From Anaerolineae bacterium (lineage in GTDB: Bacteria; Chloroflexota; Anaerolineae; B4-G1; DUEL01): 64,000 nucleotides of DNA. Both the position numbers and the translations under genes were made by a program. Positions within the stretch are counted from its first letter, which is position 1; every line of letters starts with the position of its first letter. Under the pieces are notes generated by a model that made no database searches, was not told where the DNA came from, and worked only from the letters and a program-made list of their open reading frames with translations. Positions 56,019-63,914 of the stretch are shown here, in pieces. The stretch covers positions 1-64,000 of the forward strand of contig JANXCY010000011.1 in assembly GCA_025060135.1 (NCBI GenBank), read 5' to 3'.

Positions 56019-57041
56019 TTACGGACCAGCCGTTTCCATTTCGGGGAGGGGCAGGATAAACGGCGCGTTAGCAGGCACGAGCATCACCCGGACGCCGGGG
56101 GCCAGTTTGGAGATGTATTCGTAGGTGAGAAGGTTGGGATTGGCCGCCAGGGCCTCGGCGATCAGTTTCAGGGCTTCCGCCTCCGCCCGGGCCCGAATCA
56201 GCCGGGCCTCCGCCTCGCCTTTGGCCTGGATGACGGCGGCATCGGCCTGGCCCTGGGCAATCTGCCGCGCCTGTTCTGCCTCCTGCTTCTTCTGTTCCAC
56301 CACGAACTTCGCCTGCAGCGCCTGCTGTTCAGCGATCTGCTTCTGTTCAATGGACTGGGCGTATTCTTCGGTGAACGTGATGTCCCGCAGGACGAAGTCC
56401 ACCAGAGTCAGGCCGTTCGCGGCCAGGACTTCCTCCAGACGGCGGGAGATTTCGGCCGTTACCTCAAACCGTTTGGTGCTGACTACCTCATCCACCCGGT
56501 ACTGGGAGACAACATCCCGGATAATCCCGCGCGTCTCCGGATGGAGAAGGTCCTGTTCATAGCGGTGCTGCCAGCGGATATGGAGGTTGATGACCTGAGC
56601 GGGATTGATTTCGTAGATGACCGAGGAATCCACGAAGATGCGCTGTCCGTCCAGGGTGCGGGCCTCCACGGTCATCTCGCCTCTCGTCTCTCCCTCGCTG
56701 GGAGTTTTGGCCATAGTGAAGGTCTGACGGGCAATAGGGTAGGTCTCCACCCGTTCCACGAAGGGGATGATCCAGTGCAAGCCGGGGGAGAGGGGTTCCG
56801 GGCGCAGGCCACCCTTGCCCAGGACAGTGATGACCACGCCCATTTCGTAGGGCTCAATGAAGACCAGGCCCGCGCTGATGAGGGTGAAGGCCAGGGCGCC
56901 GACCAGCGCTACAATGGTCAGAGAGACCAGGGTCTTTGAGGCCCGACGGACCACCACGCGCCAGAGGGTCAGCGCGATCAGGGCGAACAGGGCCAACCAG
57001 AACAGGGTGGCCAGGACACGGAAGAGCGCGACGGCGTACAT
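56019..57041 (-). CDS. SPFH/prohibitin-family membrane protein
   Basis: The 340-residue protein has two N-terminal membrane segments (about 8-28 and 38-62), an SPFH domain (MGVVITVLGKGGLRPEPL, PGLHWIIPFVERVETYPI), then a long Ala/Glu/Gln coiled coil (about 225-295). That is the prohibitin/HflK-like layout. Such proteins form large membrane ring scaffolds that organise lipids or control FtsH. Neither FtsH nor NfeD is adjacent. It is the first gene of a likely SPFH-lgt-methyltransferase run on the minus strand. Confidence 0.88.
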   Translation of the reverse strand: MYAVALFRVLATLFWLALFALIALTLWRVVVRRASKTLVSLTIVALVGALAFTLISAGLVFIEPYEMGVVITVLGKGGLRPEPLSPGLHWIIPFVERVETYPIARQTFTMAKTPSEGETRGEMTVEARTLDGQRIFVDSSVIYEINPAQVINLHIRWQHRYEQDLLHPETRGIIRDVVSQYRVDEVVSTKRFEVTAEISRRLEEVLAANGLTLVDFVLRDITFTEEYAQSIEQKQIAEQQALQAKFVVEQKKQEAEQARQIAQGQADAAVIQAKGEAEARLIRARAEAEALKLIAEALAANPNLLTYEYISKLAPGVRVMLVPANAPFILPLPEMETAGP

Positions 57042-57052
57042 TTTTCCTCCTT

Positions 57053-57240
57053 GCGCCGACTGGAAGTCGGCCTCTGTGAGCCTTCGGCCTGGCGCTCGCC
57101 TGCGCGGACGCCCAGGGACAGCGTCGCCGGTAGCGCCGACTGGAAGTCGGCCTCTGTGGGCCTTCGGCCTCGGCGTCCGTCTGCGCGGACGCTGGAAGGG
57201 CGGCGCAGGCCGCCCGTTGGCCAGAAGGCCCAGGAAGGGT
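57053..57240. repeat. Imperfect 80-bp tandem duplication of a GC-rich element
   Basis: GCGCCGACTGGAAGTCGGCC starts at 57053 and again at 57133. Each copy continues through CTCTGTG, GCCTTCGGCCT and TGCGCGGACG. The second copy is followed by GCGGCGCAGGCCGCCCGTTG and AGGCCCAGGAAGG, which link it to the family at 5.3, 18.9 and 51.9 kb. Confidence 0.8.
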
Positions 57241-57249
57241 GAGTTCCAG

Positions 57250-58656
57250 TTACCGCAGATGGCCAGCGGGGGCTGGCCGGGCCCGGATGTCCCCCCGGGC
57301 CAGCGAGGCGAAGATGCCCAGGGTGCAGAGGACGACGAAAACGCCGAAAGCCGCTCGCGCGCTGCTCAGAAAGCGGGCGGTGGTTCCGGGCGTGATGGCC
57401 ATCCCGCCCATAAAGAGCGCGAAAATGAGCATGACGATGCCCATGCTGAGCATCTGACCAGTGAGCCGCATGGTTCCCAGGGTTGCCGAGGCGACACCGT
57501 AGTGGGCCCGGTCCACTGAACTCATCACCGCGTTGGTGTTGGGGGAGGAGAAGAGGGCGAACCCGAAACCCAGCAGGGCCAAGACACCAACGATGTAGGG
57601 GACAGCGGTCCCCGGTCCCAGGGGGTAGAGCAGGGCCAGCCCGATCACCGTCAGGGCCATACCGACCGAAGCGACGATGCGCGGCTCCACCCGGTCGGAC
57701 GCCCAGCCTGCCAGAGGGGAGAAGAGAGCCTGGACCACGGGCTGGACCAGCAGAATCATCCCAGCCTGCTGGGGGCTGATCCCGCGCACCGATTGCAGGT
57801 ACAGGCTGAGCAGGAAGCCCACTGCGAAGGTGGCGCTGTAGTTGACCAGTGCGGCCAGGTTGGAGAAAGTGAAGGCCAGGTTGTGCCGGAAGAGATTTAG
57901 TTCCAAGAGCGGCGTTCGGGCCCGCCCTTCCCAGAAGACGAAGAGGGCCAAGACCAGGAGGCCAGCAAGGGTCAGCCCCGCGCCGAAGGCTGAGGGGAGA
58001 CGGGAGAAGCCGTAGATGAGGGCGACCAGTCCTACGCCGTAGAGGATGGAGCCAGGCCAGTCAAAGCTCTCGCCATCCGTGGCCCGCCATTCACCCCGGA
58101 GTTTCCAGGCCGCCAGCGCGGCGACCAGGGCTGCCAGTGGCACGTTAACGTAGAAGATGCTCCGCCAGCCCCACTGCTGGGTGCACACACCGCCCAGGAA
58201 CGGGCCCACAGAGAGGCCTACATAGACGGCGGCGACGTTAAGGCCCAGCACCCGTCCGCGCTCCTGAGGCGGAAAGACAGAGGTGAGAAGGGCGACGCCG
58301 GTGCCGAAAATCATCGCTCCGCCGACCCCCTGCACAGCCCGCGCGGCGACGAGCGCTCCGGCCGACGGGGCCAGGCCGGAAACCAGCGCGCCGGCCGCGT
58401 AGACCCCCAGTCCCCAGACGAAGATACGCTTTCGCCCCCGCAGATCAGCCAGTTTCCCAAAGGGAACCAGAAACATGGCCGAAGTCAGCAGGTACACGGT
58501 GGAAATCCATCCCAGGAGCATCGCATCGGCCGCGAACTCCCGACCGATGGATGGGAGGGCAATGTTCAGCGCCGAGCCCATGAAGGGGGTGAGGAACGAA
58601 CTGCAGGTAGCCACCAAAACGGCGACGCGGCGGGTGGTTGTGGTTCCCTTCATCAT
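57250..58656 (-). CDS. MFS transporter, DHA2 (EmrB/QacA) family
   Basis: The 468-residue protein has 14 predicted helices. It has the DHA2 features NIALPSIGREF in helix 1, GKLADLRGRKRIFVWG in loop 2-3 (motif A), and ARAVQGVGGAMIFGTGVALLTSVFP (motif C region, quoted in parts). It likely uses the proton gradient to export drugs or small toxic compounds. It has its own promoter at 58680-58707. There is no adjacent TetR/MarR regulator. Substrate is unknown. Confidence 0.91.
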   Translation of the reverse strand: MMKGTTTTRRVAVLVATCSSFLTPFMGSALNIALPSIGREFAADAMLLGWISTVYLLTSAMFLVPFGKLADLRGRKRIFVWGLGVYAAGALVSGLAPSAGALVAARAVQGVGGAMIFGTGVALLTSVFPPQERGRVLGLNVAAVYVGLSVGPFLGGVCTQQWGWRSIFYVNVPLAALVAALAAWKLRGEWRATDGESFDWPGSILYGVGLVALIYGFSRLPSAFGAGLTLAGLLVLALFVFWEGRARTPLLELNLFRHNLAFTFSNLAALVNYSATFAVGFLLSLYLQSVRGISPQQAGMILLVQPVVQALFSPLAGWASDRVEPRIVASVGMALTVIGLALLYPLGPGTAVPYIVGVLALLGFGFALFSSPNTNAVMSSVDRAHYGVASATLGTMRLTGQMLSMGIVMLIFALFMGGMAITPGTTARFLSSARAAFGVFVVLCTLGIFASLARGDIRARPAPAGHLR

Positions 58657-58679
58657 TTCCGGCTCCCGATGTACTGGAT

Positions 58680-58707
58680 ATTATAACACCGCCTCTCCCG
58701 CAGGCAA
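58680..58707 (-). promoter_or_regulatory. Promoter of the MFS gene
   Basis: On the minus strand TTGCCT (58702-58707), 16 bp, TATAAT (58680-58685), 24 bp before the start codon. Confidence 0.75.
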
Positions 58708-58778
58708 GCCCGGTACGCAGGTTGGACACGAGGGGGGACAGGAACTGTAGATCGGACCGTCGGCGGCGGGCTTTTCTC

Positions 58779-59765
58779 CTACAGCCCAATGGTCAGGAGA
58801 ATGGCCAGCAGGAGGAGACACGCCGCCAGCAGGATCCAGCGCCGATTTTCCTCCAGTGCCCGCTTCCATTCCCGGCCCGGGGGAACCCAGACAGCCAGCG
58901 CGTCGGAGAGGGAGGTATCGGTGAGCATCTGCCGGAGCGCCTCCACCGTGGGGGGACGGTCATCGGGGTGCAGGGCCATCGCGGCCAGGATGGCTCGCTC
59001 GGTGGTGGGGGAAATACGCGGGTTCAACATGCGGGGCGGGAGGAGTGAGTCTGGTCGCAGAAACCGTTCCCGAGCATCCGCCGGGGGCTGTCCTGTCAGC
59101 AAGTGGTACAGGGTGGCTCCCAGAGCATAAATATCGGACCGAGGGTCGGTGTGGCCAGTATCGCCTCCGTACTGCTCCAGGGGCGTGTACGCAACCGTCC
59201 CCCGGCCCTGCAGCACAGTGATGGTCCGGGCATCATCGGGGGTTAGTAACTTCACCAGCCCGAAGTCCACCAGTTTAATAAACCCTCCCGCCGTCTCTTT
59301 GATGTTGGACGGTTTGATGTCCCGATGGAGGATGGGGGGATTCTGGCTGTGGAGGTAAGCGAGAGCATCACATAATTGCATGGCCCATCCCAGTACCCGC
59401 TGCTCTTCCAGCATCCGACCGGCGCGCCGGGCTTCTTCCAGGATCTGCCGGAGGTCCGGCCCGGCCACGTAGTCCATCACCAAATACTCCCGCCCTCCCT
59501 CGGTAAAATAATCCGAGACCTTGGGCAGATGGGGGTGGTCCAGCCGGGCCAGGATGCTGGCCTCCCGGTAGAATTGCTGCTGGGCCTGAGCCTGGAGTTC
59601 CGGGGAAAGGTCGGGATCGGTATAAATCTCCTTGACCGCGCAGATGCGGCCTTCCAGCCGCAGATCGGCAGCACGATATACCGCGCCCATTCCCCCCTGT
59701 CCGATACAGGCGAGGATGCGGTAGCGCGCGTGCAGAACGGTCCCGGGAGCCAGCAATCGGGGCAC
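58779..59765 (-). CDS. Membrane-anchored serine/threonine protein kinase
   Basis: The 328-residue Hanks-type kinase has the glycine loop GQGGMGAVY, the ATP lysine in AVKEI, the catalytic loop LHRDIKPSN and the DFG motif (VDFGLVK), with an APE-like TPLEQYGG segment. The domain ends near residue 280. A short linker and a single C-terminal membrane helix (about 307-326) put the kinase in the cytosol with almost nothing outside, so it lacks the usual PASTA or sensor domain. A promoter is at 59787-59814. Targets are unknown. Confidence 0.9.
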   Translation of the reverse strand: MPRLLAPGTVLHARYRILACIGQGGMGAVYRAADLRLEGRICAVKEIYTDPDLSPELQAQAQQQFYREASILARLDHPHLPKVSDYFTEGGREYLVMDYVAGPDLRQILEEARRAGRMLEEQRVLGWAMQLCDALAYLHSQNPPILHRDIKPSNIKETAGGFIKLVDFGLVKLLTPDDARTITVLQGRGTVAYTPLEQYGGDTGHTDPRSDIYALGATLYHLLTGQPPADARERFLRPDSLLPPRMLNPRISPTTERAILAAMALHPDDRPPTVEALRQMLTDTSLSDALAVWVPPGREWKRALEENRRWILLAACLLLLAILLTIGL

Positions 59766-59786
59766 CTTCCCCTCCTTCAGAAAAGC

Positions 59787-59814
59787 ATGATAAATCAGAA
59801 CGGGTTTCTGTCAA
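59787..59814 (-). promoter_or_regulatory. Promoter of the kinase gene
   Basis: On the minus strand TTGACA (59809-59814), 16 bp, TATCAT (59787-59792), about 22 bp before the start codon. It diverges from the FmdB promoter, whose -35 lies 34 bp away. Confidence 0.75.
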
Positions 59815-59847
59815 GCCATTTACAACCTGTTCGTTACGTTACCTTCC

Positions 59848-59875
59848 TTGACAAATTTCATCGTTATGATATACT
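59848..59875 (+). promoter_or_regulatory. Promoter of the FmdB-repressor-PDO-TrxB cluster
   Basis: TTGACA (59848-59853), 16 bp, TATACT (59870-59875), 33 bp before the FmdB start codon. The -10 and expected start point are covered by the palindrome at 59871-59892. Confidence 0.82.
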
Positions 59876-59892
59876 CTACTCCAGTAGAGTAT
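59871..59892 (+). promoter_or_regulatory. Palindromic operator candidate for the CsoR/CstR-family repressor
   Basis: ATACTCTACT and AGTAGAGTAT are exact 10-bp inverted arms around CC. The site overlaps the -10 hexamer and the start point, where bound repressor would block transcription. A CsoR-family repressor gene is the second gene of the same transcript, so autoregulation is likely. Known CsoR-type sites are also A/T-flanked inverted repeats; the GC tract is weaker here. Confidence 0.72.
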
Positions 59893-59908
59893 GCCAGGAG
59901 GATGCTCC

Positions 59909-60109
59909 ATGCCCATCTACGAATACCGGTGTCCCAAGTGCGGCGAGCGGTTTGAGCAATGGGTGCGGTCATTTAGCCTCCAGGGTGAGGTGATGTGCCC
60001 TCGCTGTGGCAACACCGAGGTGGAAAAAGCGGTCTCCCTTTTCGCGGGCCTGGCTGGGGGCCATCGGGCCTCTGTCAGGTCCGCTTGTTCGTCCGAAAGG
60101 TCGCTTTGA
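59909..60109 (+). CDS. FmdB-type putative zinc ribbon protein
   Basis: The 66-residue protein begins MPIYEYRCPKCGERFEQWV, the FmdB/CxxC_CxxC_SSSS signature, and has a second pair CPRCG (about 31-35), then the typical EKAVSLFAGLAGG segment. It binds one zinc and is a small regulator or structural protein of unknown target; some FmdB relatives are linked to formamidase operons. AGGAGG lies 5 bp before the ATG at 59909. It is the first gene after the operator and 43 bp upstream of the repressor gene. Confidence 0.85.
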   Translation: MPIYEYRCPKCGERFEQWVRSFSLQGEVMCPRCGNTEVEKAVSLFAGLAGGHRASVRSACSSERSL

Positions 60110-60152
60110 GGGGTTTCATAGGAGTGGGGAGCCGGAGGCTCCCGGAGGAACG

Positions 60153-60419
60153 ATGGCCATTCAGGACCCGAAAGTCAAAGCCGACTTGATCCGGCGGTTG
60201 CGGCGGATTGAAGGACAGACCCGCGGGGTGGCTCGAATGATCGAAGAGGGTCGGGATTGCCAGGAGGTGCTTCAGCAACTGGCGGCCATCCGGGCCGCTG
60301 TTCGTCAGGCCAGCGTACAGGTCATGCGTTCTTACGTGCTGGAGTGCATCCAGACCGCCGGAAGTTCGCCCACCGAAATGGCTGAAGCCCTTGTTCGGGC
60401 CGTTACCTGCTCTGCCTGA
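60153..60419 (+). CDS. CsoR/CstR-family (DUF156) transcriptional repressor
   Basis: The 88-residue all-helical protein is full length for the family that includes CsoR (Cu), RcnR (Ni/Co), FrmR (formaldehyde) and CstR (persulfide). Residues align by number with M. tuberculosis CsoR: Cys36 and Cys65 are kept but His61 is Tyr61, which removes a Cu(I) ligand. This is the pattern of CstR, which senses persulfides through the two cysteines. GGAGGAACG precedes the ATG at 60153. Neighbouring thiol-redox genes support a sulfur or redox signal. Sensor identity is inference. Confidence 0.85.
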   Translation: MAIQDPKVKADLIRRLRRIEGQTRGVARMIEEGRDCQEVLQQLAAIRAAVRQASVQVMRSYVLECIQTAGSSPTEMAEALVRAVTCSA

Positions 60420-60452
60420 GGTCTCCATCTCTTTGTCGCCGGGAGGTCTGTT

Positions 60453-61097
60453 ATGCCGCTGCTCAGCGATGAGATTCGTCAGGAAGTCTCCAAAATTCTG
60501 GCCAACCTGCCCCGCTCGGTCCGGCTGGTTATGTTCACTCAGGAGGTGGAGTGCGCCTACTGCGCCGAGACTCGCCAGCTGGTAGAGGAGATCGCTGAAC
60601 TCTCCGACCGGATTACCGCCGAAATCTACGATTTCCAGGCCGACCGGGCGAAGGCGGAGGAACTGGGCATAGATAAAATCCCCGCTATCGCTGTCATTGG
60701 TGCGCAAGATTACGGGGTCCGGTTTTATGGGATTCCCGCTGGCTATGAGTTCACCTCGTTTCTTCATGCCATTCAGAGCGTGGCGGTGGGCAAGCCGGAC
60801 CTGAGCGATGCCACGCTCCACGCTCTGGCAGAAGTCCGGCAGCCGGTGCATATCCAGGTTTTTGTCACGCCGACATGCCCCTATTGCCCGCAGGCCGTGA
60901 TGCTGGCCCACCAAATGGCTATAGCCAGTCCTCTGATCCGGGCCGATATGATAGAGGCCACGGAGTTCCCTCATCTGGCCTTTAAATACCAGGTGATGGG
61001 CGTTCCCCGCACGGTGATCAACGAGACGGTGCATATCGAGGGCGCCGCGCCGGAGTCCATAGTGGTCGCCAAATTGCGGGAAGCGCTGGGGGGATAA
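60453..61097 (+). CDS. Protein disulfide oxidoreductase with two thioredoxin folds
   Basis: The 214-residue PDO has two tandem thioredoxin folds with active sites CAYC (34-37) and CPYC (142-145). Each has its cis-Pro partner: KIPAIAV about 76-82 and GVPRTVIN about 182-189. This architecture is characteristic of thermophilic archaea and bacteria, where it forms or rearranges protein disulfides in the cytosol and is recycled by a thioredoxin reductase. The first active-site loop has two residues between the cysteines like glutaredoxins. Two reductase genes follow directly, so the electron pathway TrxB to PDO is likely. Confidence 0.9.
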   Translation: MPLLSDEIRQEVSKILANLPRSVRLVMFTQEVECAYCAETRQLVEEIAELSDRITAEIYDFQADRAKAEELGIDKIPAIAVIGAQDYGVRFYGIPAGYEFTSFLHAIQSVAVGKPDLSDATLHALAEVRQPVHIQVFVTPTCPYCPQAVMLAHQMAIASPLIRADMIEATEFPHLAFKYQVMGVPRTVINETVHIEGAAPESIVVAKLREALGG

Positions 61098-61143
61098 CGC
61101 GACGCGGAATATGGGGCGTGAAGCATAATGTGTGAGGCGTGAG

Positions 61144-62139
61144 ATGCTGGATTTTCAACTGGCGCTGTCCCAGCCAGAGGCTCATCCATCGGAGGGGGTG
61201 TATGATCTCATCGTCCTGGGCGGCGGACCGGCGGGCCTGACGGCAGCCATCTATGCGGGCCGCGCCCGTATTCAAACCCTGGTGATTCTCGGTCCGCTGC
61301 CTGGTGGCCAGCCCGCCAACACTGAGGAGGTGGAAAATTTCCCGGGCTTTCCAGAGGGGATCGGGGGAGCGGACCTGGCCCGGCGTTTTCTCGCCCAGGC
61401 AGAACGGTTTGGAGCGCGGCTGATCCCCGCTTCCGTTACCGGCGTGGACCTTTCTATCCGGCCTTTCATTATCCGCACCGATGGGGCGACTTATCGGGCC
61501 CACACCCTTGTTATTGCGATGGGCGCCGTTCCGCGCCGCCTGGGCGTGCCAGGGGAGGACCGTTTCTTTGGGCGAGGGGTCTCCACTTGTGCCACCTGTG
61601 ATGGTTTCTTCTACCGGGATAAACGGGTCGTGGTGGTGGGCGGCGGCGATAGCGCTATTATAGAGGGCCTTTATTTGACCCGCTTCGCCCGCGAGGTGAT
61701 CGTCGTCCACCGGCGGGATCAACTACGGGCAACACGGATTTATCAAGAACGTGCCTTCGCCAATCCCAGGATGCGTTTCCTGTGGGATTCGGTAGTGGAG
61801 GAAATCCTGGGCGAGCAGACAGTAACCGGAGTCCGGGTGCGCCACCTGAAAACCGGTGAGACCTCCATCATTGAGGCCGACGGCGTTTTCGTTTATATCG
61901 GCATGGAGCCTCAGACCCAGCTCTTTGTCGGGCAACTGGAACTGGACGAGCATGGCTATATTATAACCGACCGCCGCCAGCGGACCAGCGTGCCGGGGGT
62001 CTTCGCCGCCGGAGATATCCAGGACCCTTTCTACCGACAGTTGGTGGTCGCTGCCAGCACCGGCGCGATCGCTGCTATGGAGGTGGAAAAGTACCTGGAG
62101 CTGTATCCCCAGAGCCCTCAAGGGTCAGACCGTTGGTAG
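61144..62139 (+). CDS. trxB: Thioredoxin reductase (NADPH type)
   Basis: The 331-residue flavoenzyme has FAD-binding GGGPAGL (26-32), redox CATC (149-152), NADPH-binding GGGDSA (166-171) and HRRDQLR (189-195), and the C-terminal FAD motif VFAAGDI. It should transfer electrons from NADPH to the PDO or thioredoxin. I start at the ATG at 61144 preceded by GAGGCGTGAG; a GTG at 61132 is possible. It is 46 bp downstream of the PDO gene and 76 bp upstream of a divergent paralogue. Confidence 0.93.
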   Translation: MLDFQLALSQPEAHPSEGVYDLIVLGGGPAGLTAAIYAGRARIQTLVILGPLPGGQPANTEEVENFPGFPEGIGGADLARRFLAQAERFGARLIPASVTGVDLSIRPFIIRTDGATYRAHTLVIAMGAVPRRLGVPGEDRFFGRGVSTCATCDGFFYRDKRVVVVGGGDSAIIEGLYLTRFAREVIVVHRRDQLRATRIYQERAFANPRMRFLWDSVVEEILGEQTVTGVRVRHLKTGETSIIEADGVFVYIGMEPQTQLFVGQLELDEHGYIITDRRQRTSVPGVFAAGDIQDPFYRQLVVAASTGAIAAMEVEKYLELYPQSPQGSDRW

Positions 62140-62215
62140 TCTGCTACCCGACGGAGAGAGACGTCCCCATCGGCAGGGATGATGTCGGGAGCATCGGGAT
62201 AAAATGAGAGGCCGT

Positions 62216-63172
62216 ATGTCGTTTCTGGGAACACCAGTATATGATCTTCTCATCATCGGTGGGGGGCCAGCGGGTGCCACTGCCGCGCTCTATGGGGCGC
62301 GCGCCGGTCTGAAGACCTTGGTCATTGATAAGGGCCTGACGGCGGGAGCGGCCGGAAAGGCCGGGCAGATTGTGAACTTCCCCGGTCTGGGGCCTATTTC
62401 CGGTCCGGATCTGGTCCGTCGCATTCGGAAGCAGGCCGCGTCTTTTGGGGCCGAATTCGTTACTGACAAGGTTCTTCGGGTGGACCTATCCACTGACCCG
62501 CGTCAGGTCTGGGCAGGCCAGGGGGTCTACCAGGGACGGGCCCTTATCATCGCGACCGGCTCCATGGGACGGAGCCGCTATCTCCCCGGAGAGGAACGTC
62601 TGGTGGGGCGCGGGGTCAGTTACTGTGCCACCTGCGACGCTGCCTTCTTCCGGGACCGGGAAGTAGCCGTTCTGGGCAACAACGACGAGGCAGTGGAGGA
62701 AGCTCTCACTCTTGCCCGTTTTGCCGCACGCGTCCATTTCCTGTCCCCGACCGCTGAACTCCACGCCTCACCCGAACTGGCCCAGGGGTTATCTGATCAC
62801 CCAAAGGTCGCGATCCGGCTGTCCACCCAGGTGGAGGAGATTCTGGGCAATGAACGGGTGGAGGGGGTGCGGATCGTTTCGCCGGAGGGGAAAGAGGTCC
62901 TTCCGGTGGCCGGGGTGTTCGTCTATTTGCAGGGGAACGTCCCGGTGACGGATTTTCTGGAAGGGCAATTACCTCTGGGCGAAGGAGGCTGTCTCCGGGT
63001 GGATGAGCATTTTCAGACCGCTGTGCCTGGTGTCTTTGCGGTGGGCGACGTGCTATGTCGCCACCTGAAGCAGGCCGTGGTCGCGGCGGCCGAAGGGGCG
63101 GTAGCCGCGATGGCCGCCGACCGGTATCTCCATGGCCGCGCTCAACTGCGGCCCGACTGGTCCCGATCATAG
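62216..63172 (+). CDS. Thioredoxin reductase-like flavoprotein lacking NADPH motifs
   Basis: The 318-residue paralogue keeps FAD-binding GGGPAG, redox CATC (137-140) and the VFAVGDV FAD end. In the NADPH domain, however, GGGDSA has become GNNDEA (154-159) and the HRRxxxR segment is replaced by FLSPTAELHAS. In other lineages such losses mark reductases that take electrons from ferredoxin or a different donor (FFTR/DTR-like). GAGAGG lies before the ATG at 62216; an ATG at 62204 is an alternative. It is the last gene of the cluster. Confidence 0.85.
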   Translation: MSFLGTPVYDLLIIGGGPAGATAALYGARAGLKTLVIDKGLTAGAAGKAGQIVNFPGLGPISGPDLVRRIRKQAASFGAEFVTDKVLRVDLSTDPRQVWAGQGVYQGRALIIATGSMGRSRYLPGEERLVGRGVSYCATCDAAFFRDREVAVLGNNDEAVEEALTLARFAARVHFLSPTAELHASPELAQGLSDHPKVAIRLSTQVEEILGNERVEGVRIVSPEGKEVLPVAGVFVYLQGNVPVTDFLEGQLPLGEGGCLRVDEHFQTAVPGVFAVGDVLCRHLKQAVVAAAEGAVAAMAADRYLHGRAQLRPDWSRS

Positions 63173-63194
63173 TACAGGCGGCTGAGCCGGTGGC

Positions 63195-63225
63195 CAACAG
63201 GCTGGCGGCCTGTGCTATGCGATGA
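63195..63225. repeat. REP-like unit downstream of the redox cluster
   Basis: CAACAGGCTGGCGGCCTGTGC folds on itself and may end the cluster transcript. Related copies occur near 14960 and 51870. Confidence 0.5.
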
Positions 63226-63228
63226 TCC

Positions 63229-63387
63229 CTATCCCCCAGCGTCCTTTGCTTTCCCAAATTCCCAGGGGGTGGCGAGCCATTGTCGGACGTGCCACCGCTG
63301 TCCGGCCCGGCAGGCCTGCGGGAGCAAGACACTGGGGGCGTGAACCCCGATCTTCTCCTCGATGTTCTGCCCGGAGTGGACGGCCAT
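63229..63387 (-). CDS. Possible small protein downstream of aroQ
   Basis: A 52-residue frame (MAVHSGQNIEEKIGVHAPSV, ...RWHVRQWLATPWEFGKAKD) lies 61 bp after the aroQ stop. AAGGGGG sits 8 bp before the ATG at 63387. Third positions are GC-rich like the neighbours, and the composition looks protein-like. I recognise no family. It may be an unnoticed small gene of the aro operon or chance. An alternative ATG is at 63393. Confidence 0.35.
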   Translation of the reverse strand: MAVHSGQNIEEKIGVHAPSVLLPQACRAGQRWHVRQWLATPWEFGKAKDAGG

Positions 63388-63448
63388 CACCATACCCCCT
63401 TGAGGGGCGACCGGCGACCGCGCTGCAGAGAGGCCCGTCGTTCTCTCC

Positions 63449-63904
63449 TCACTGGGATGACCGGCCTGGATCGCTCAACAGCGCCAGCAGTGCCTCCAGG
63501 CCCAGGAGGTAACTCCGAGCCCCGAAGCCACAGACCTGCCCCACGCATACCCCGGCAATCACCGAGACATGTCGGAAGGGCTCGCGTGCGTGGATGTTGC
63601 TGAGGTGCACTTCCACCGCCGGCCGGTTCACGGCGGCCAGCGCATCCCGCAACGCATAGGAATAGTGGGTCAGCGCGCCGGGGTTGATCAGGATGCCATC
63701 CGCCCAGTCCCTGGCTTCGTGGATCGCATCAATCAACGCGCCCTCATGGTTGGACTGGACGATGCGAAGGGTGGCCCCCCGGGCAGTCGCAACGGCCTCC
63801 AGTTGGGCGTTGATCTCGGCAAGGGTCACCGAACCGTATACTTCGGGCTCCCGGGTCCCCAGCAGGTTGAGGTTGGGCCCGTGGAGAACCAGGATGTTTG
63901 CCAT
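63449..63904 (-). CDS. aroQ: Type II 3-dehydroquinate dehydratase
   Basis: The 151-residue type II dehydroquinase catalyses the third step of the shikimate pathway. It has [17 protein letters not shown] with the catalytic Arg, [31 protein letters not shown] with Asn and the active-site His region, and [19 protein letters not shown]. The length is standard. AGGAG lies before the ATG. It is 10 bp downstream of a partial upstream gene on the same strand, so it is in an operon. Confidence 0.96.
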   Translation of the reverse strand: MANILVLHGPNLNLLGTREPEVYGSVTLAEINAQLEAVATARGATLRIVQSNHEGALIDAIHEARDWADGILINPGALTHYSYALRDALAAVNRPAVEVHLSNIHAREPFRHVSVIAGVCVGQVCGFGARSYLLGLEALLALLSDPGRSSQ

Positions 63905-63914
63905 CTTGGTCTCC

